Assembly (NCBI RefSeq): GCF_001591645.1
Contig: NZ_BCVH01000001.1
Span: 434,001 to 498,000, forward strand
Direction of reading: 5' to 3'
DNA from: Robertmurraya korlensis NBRC 107688
GTDB lineage: Bacteria > Bacillota > Bacilli > Bacillales > Cytobacillaceae
DNA: 64,000 nt
Shown here: piece after piece, positions 61,087 to 64,000 of the stretch
How the letters are laid out: each line of letters begins with the position of its first letter
Numbering within the stretch: the first letter of the stretch is position 1
Made by a program: the position numbers and the translations under genes
The notes under the pieces: generated by a model
Databases searched by the model: none
Told to the model about the DNA's origin: nothing
What the model saw: only the letters and a program-made list of their open reading frames with translations

Positions 61087-62166
61087 ATGCAAGGAGAACT
61101 TTCAGCAAATAAAAAAGCAACACATTCAATCGATCGCGCGTTTGCTTCTAAGTTTGCCAAGTCAATGTTTGTAAGTGTCTGCGGACTAGCAATTTTATCA
61201 TTTATCGGAACGAGAATGTTTACTCATATCGATTTAAATCTATACGGTTACATGGTTGGAACCATTGTTTTTTTAGGAGGATTCTTTTATCGATTTATCG
61301 CTTGGGGAGAGAGACCACCTACAAAGATTTTCATAAAAAAGGGATTAAAACTATTGTTTAGAAAGTCTACACCAAAGACGACTACTGAACATCTAGTCAC
61401 ATACCGTTTTATCTGGAATCGTGGGATTTATCGTTGGACTCAACATATTTTAATGGGTTGGGGTTGTGTAATGGCAGCATTCGTAACTTTCCCATTAGTG
61501 TTTGGTTGGATGTACTTTACCATGGAAGAGAACGGATACTATACGGTCGTTGGAATGGGAATTGACATCATGACTATCAAAGCGGATGGTGTTTTAGGAT
61601 ACCTCTTCTATAACGCTCTAAACATATCTGCGGTTATGGTGATCACGGGTGTTTGCATGATTATTTATAGACGCTTAAAGAACATGCAGGCTCGAGCAGA
61701 ACAAACCGTTGTATACGACTTTTTACCATTATACTTATTACTATTTGTTAGTATCACAGGAATTGCATTAACGCTTATCAATATGTTTTTACACGGCTGG
61801 GGACATTCAGTTATGTCATTAATTCATCAATATTCCGTCATTGTTACTTTAATATATTTACCATTTGGGAAATTAGCACATATTCCTTTCCGTCCTGTAA
61901 GTATTTTTGCTAGAAACTATCGCGAGCATTATGCTGAACAGTCGATGAAGCATTGTAAGGTTTGTGGTGAAGGATTTGTTTCAACAGAGCAATCAAATGA
62001 TGTCGTACATGTACTTGGCGTGAACCATATGGAATTTAAAAAGGAAGACTTCCATCTAGCTGAATTATGTCTTCCATGTCGGAGAAAATATCGTATCGCT
62101 CAGTTCTCTGGCTTCCCTACACATGAAGTGAAAGTTAAGGAGGCAAACCAGAATGCAAAGGGATAA
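61087..62166 (+). CDS. Polytopic membrane protein with C-terminal four-Cys domain, probable quinol/haem subunit
   Basis: A 359-residue protein with about seven hydrophobic segments. Histidines suited for haem binding lie in membrane segments (TQHILMGWG, and NMFLHGWGHSVMSLIHQYSVIV). After the last segment there is a soluble domain with CKVCGEG and LCLPCRRKYR, a likely zinc or iron-sulfur knuckle. AAGGAGGAG lies before the ATG. It overlaps the molybdoenzyme gene by 14 bases. The pairing suggests an anchor passing electrons between quinol and the molybdoenzyme, but the family is not one I can name. Confidence 0.7.
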   Translation: MQGELSANKKATHSIDRAFASKFAKSMFVSVCGLAILSFIGTRMFTHIDLNLYGYMVGTIVFLGGFFYRFIAWGERPPTKIFIKKGLKLLFRKSTPKTTTEHLVTYRFIWNRGIYRWTQHILMGWGCVMAAFVTFPLVFGWMYFTMEENGYYTVVGMGIDIMTIKADGVLGYLFYNALNISAVMVITGVCMIIYRRLKNMQARAEQTVVYDFLPLYLLLFVSITGIALTLINMFLHGWGHSVMSLIHQYSVIVTLIYLPFGKLAHIPFRPVSIFARNYREHYAEQSMKHCKVCGEGFVSTEQSNDVVHVLGVNHMEFKKEDFHLAELCLPCRRKYRIAQFSGFPTHEVKVKEANQNAKG

Positions 62167-64000
62167 ATTTTTTAAAGAAGTGAAAAATCTTCATCATCCA
62201 AATGAGAAGTTAGTGAAAACTCATTGTAGTTATTGCGGAATGCAATGTGGGATGAACTTACGTGTAGATACAAAGACAAACAAAATTATTGGGGTAGAGC
62301 CTCGTTATGATTGGCCAGTAACAGTTGGGAAAATGTGTCCTAAGGGTGTAACAGCTTATCAACAAACGAATCATGAGGATCGTATTTTACGACCACTAAT
62401 ACGTGATAATCAAGCGTTAAAAGGTACAAAAGAAGGCTTCCGTGAGGCAAGCTGGGAAGAAGCATACGATCTCATCGTTAAGAAATTTCAAGGTTTACAG
62501 AAGGATTATGGAAAAGACAGTCTTTCCGTTTTCAGTGGCGTTTCAATGACAAATGAAAAATGTTATTTGACTGGAAAGTTTGCTCGTGTGGGTCTTGGTA
62601 CCAGATACATCGATTATAATGGCCGCTTCTGTATGGCAAGTGCAGCTGGTGGATTTATGAGATCTCTTGGGGTCGATCGTGGTTCAACGATTCCTTGGAC
62701 GGATATCCATGAAACAGATTGTTTATTAATTGCAGGTAGTAATACGGCTGAATGTCATCCAACCTCTATGTTCCGCATTTGGAATGTCCAAGAAAGAGGG
62801 GGATACATCATTGTAGTTGACCCGCGTGAAACACCGATTGCAAGAAGAGCGGATCTTCACTTGGATCTTCGTCCAGGTACAGACCTTGCCCTTGCAAATG
62901 GAATTCTCCATCAATTAATCGAAATGGGATATATTGATGAACAATTTGTGAACAATCACACAAATGGATTTGAAGAAACAAAGGAAGTAGTGAAGGAGTT
63001 TACTCCAGAATATACAAGTGAAATTACAGGTGTTGCTCCAGAGAAAATTGTCAGGGCAGCCGAGATTTATGGAAAAGCACCAAATGCAGTTGTGATGTTT
63101 GCTCGGGGGATCGAACAGCAGCATAAAGGTGTTGACAATGTATCCGGTTATACCAATTTAGCACTTGTAACGGGCAAGATTGGTCGTCCAAAGTCAGGCG
63201 TAGCAACTTTTACAGGTCAAGGAAATGGGCAAGGAGGACGTGAGCACGGGCAAAAGGCTGATGCACTTCCTGGGTATCGAAAAATTGCCAATCCAGATCA
63301 TGTTCGTGAAGTTAGTAAAGTATGGGGAATCAAGCCAGAAGAGATGCCACAAGCAGGTGTTTCAGCTTATGAAATGTTTGAGCTAATGACAGATAAGACG
63401 ATAAGAGGCCTCTACTTATTATGCTCAAACCCAGCGGTTAGTGCTCCTAATCTTAATTACGTACGAAATGCCTTAAAAAATCTCGATTTTATGGTTGTTG
63501 CAGACTTCTATCTATCAGAATCAGCAGAATTTGCTGATGTAATTCTTCCTACAACTACTTGGTCGGAAGATGAAGGTACTGTCACTAATCTCGAAGGTCG
63601 TATTATCAAAATCAACAAAGCTCAAGAGCCAGTTGGCGAATCTAAGCCAGATTGGGAAATACAAGTAGAGCTTGCTGAAAGACTTGGAAGAGGTCAATAT
63701 TTCAGACACCTAAAAACAGCTAAAGATATTGGAGACGAATTCCGCTTAGCTTCTAAAGGTGGCTACGCAGATTATTATGGAGCCACATGGGATAAGATCG
63801 AGAAGCAAGATGGAGTGTTTTGGCCTTGTAAGGATGAGGATGATAAGGGAACTCCACATATGTTCTTAGATAAAAAGTTTTATCATCCGGATGGAAAAGC
63901 AAAAATTTGTGCTCTTCCATATCGACCACCAGCTGAAGAGCCATGCGAGGAATATCCATTGCGTTTAACAACTGGACGTGTTGTTTATCACTACCTATCA
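62153..64000 (+). CDS. Molybdopterin oxidoreductase catalytic subunit, 5' part
   Basis: The first 616 residues of a Mo-bisMGD oxidoreductase; the gene runs off the window. The [4Fe-4S] motif is Cys25, Cys28, Cys32 and Cys62 (HCSYCGMQCG, GKMCPKG). The Mo-binding residue looks to be Cys160 in NGRFCMASAA, the Cys type of nitrate reductases of the Nas/Nap clade and some formate dehydrogenases. GNGQGGREHGQKADALPGYR parallels the GREVGG stretch of assimilatory nitrate reductases. No twin-arginine signal is present at the N-terminus, so the enzyme is likely cytoplasmic. Substrate (nitrate, formate or other) is not settled. Confidence 0.88.
   Translation, partial: MQRDKFFKEVKNLHHPNEKLVKTHCSYCGMQCGMNLRVDTKTNKIIGVEPRYDWPVTVGKMCPKGVTAYQQTNHEDRILRPLIRDNQALKGTKEGFREASWEEAYDLIVKKFQGLQKDYGKDSLSVFSGVSMTNEKCYLTGKFARVGLGTRYIDYNGRFCMASAAGGFMRSLGVDRGSTIPWTDIHETDCLLIAGSNTAECHPTSMFRIWNVQERGGYIIVVDPRETPIARRADLHLDLRPGTDLALANGILHQLIEMGYIDEQFVNNHTNGFEETKEVVKEFTPEYTSEITGVAPEKIVRAAEIYGKAPNAVVMFARGIEQQHKGVDNVSGYTNLALVTGKIGRPKSGVATFTGQGNGQGGREHGQKADALPGYRKIANPDHVREVSKVWGIKPEEMPQAGVSAYEMFELMTDKTIRGLYLLCSNPAVSAPNLNYVRNALKNLDFMVVADFYLSESAEFADVILPTTTWSEDEGTVTNLEGRIIKINKAQEPVGESKPDWEIQVELAERLGRGQYFRHLKTAKDIGDEFRLASKGGYADYYGATWDKIEKQDGVFWPCKDEDDKGTPHMFLDKKFYHPDGKAKICALPYRPPAEEPCEEYPLRLTTGRVVYHYLS

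Overview
The window looks like part of the chromosome of an aerobic, endospore-forming, low-GC Bacillaceae. The markers seen are a ComK homologue, an alpha/beta small acid-soluble spore protein, a CwlC-like amidase, a YjcZ peptide, a CdaS-type diadenylate cyclase, an aa3 quinol oxidase operon, a bacterial NO synthase, and strong GGAGG ribosome sites with frequent TTG and GTG starts. Most genes are recognisable core or near-core Bacillus genes. I see no prophage, transposase, CRISPR array, rRNA or tRNA.

Layout. 1-4.1 kb: end of the trp operon (trpB 3' end, trpA), an MBL-fold hydrolase, a CdaS-like cyclase and an AI-2E permease. 4.1-11.2 kb: a secreted beta-propeller protein, a YwjA-type ABC exporter, a small XRE regulator, a nitrilase/GNAT pair and a LysE exporter. 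11.2-15.5 kb: qoxABCD on the minus strand behind a long AT-rich upstream region. 15.5-21.6 kb: DUF421 protein, FNT channel, SASP, a PAS histidine kinase, a BsuPI-like lipoprotein, PssA-like enzyme, a GIY-YIG-like protein and ComK. 21.6-27.7 kb: purU, a trans-sulfuration-type PLP enzyme, a TVP38 protein, an alanine symporter and a DUF2161 nuclease-like protein. 27.8-35.6 kb: SGNH hydrolase, ABC exporter, second PAS kinase, AIM24/TIGR00266 protein, YeeN, DinB and GtrA. 35.7-40.8 kb: MerR-headed coiled-coil protein and a GntR-ABC-permease-ECF sigma operon. 41.4-50.9 kb: aspartokinase, CNNM/CorC protein, KtrB, a second ABC exporter, AlaX and NOS. 50.9-60.9 kb: chemoreceptor, TPP riboswitch with thiT, divergent polysaccharide deacetylase, VanW protein, second alanine symporter, second CNNM/CorC protein, CwlC, Pth2 and an HD protein. 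60.9-64 kb: a membrane subunit and a molybdopterin oxidoreductase that runs off the window.

Three observations stand out. A structured dispersed repeat is present in three copies, each in the same orientation just upstream of a gene. The molybdoenzyme operon has an unusual front end: a 28-bp perfect palindrome, then a probable 32-codon gene, then a polytopic membrane protein with a cytoplasmic-type four-cysteine tail in place of the usual electron-transfer subunits. Finally, the operon from 36.9 to 40.8 kb ties a GntR regulator, an ABC exporter with a large C-terminal soluble domain and an ECF sigma factor together without an anti-sigma gene.
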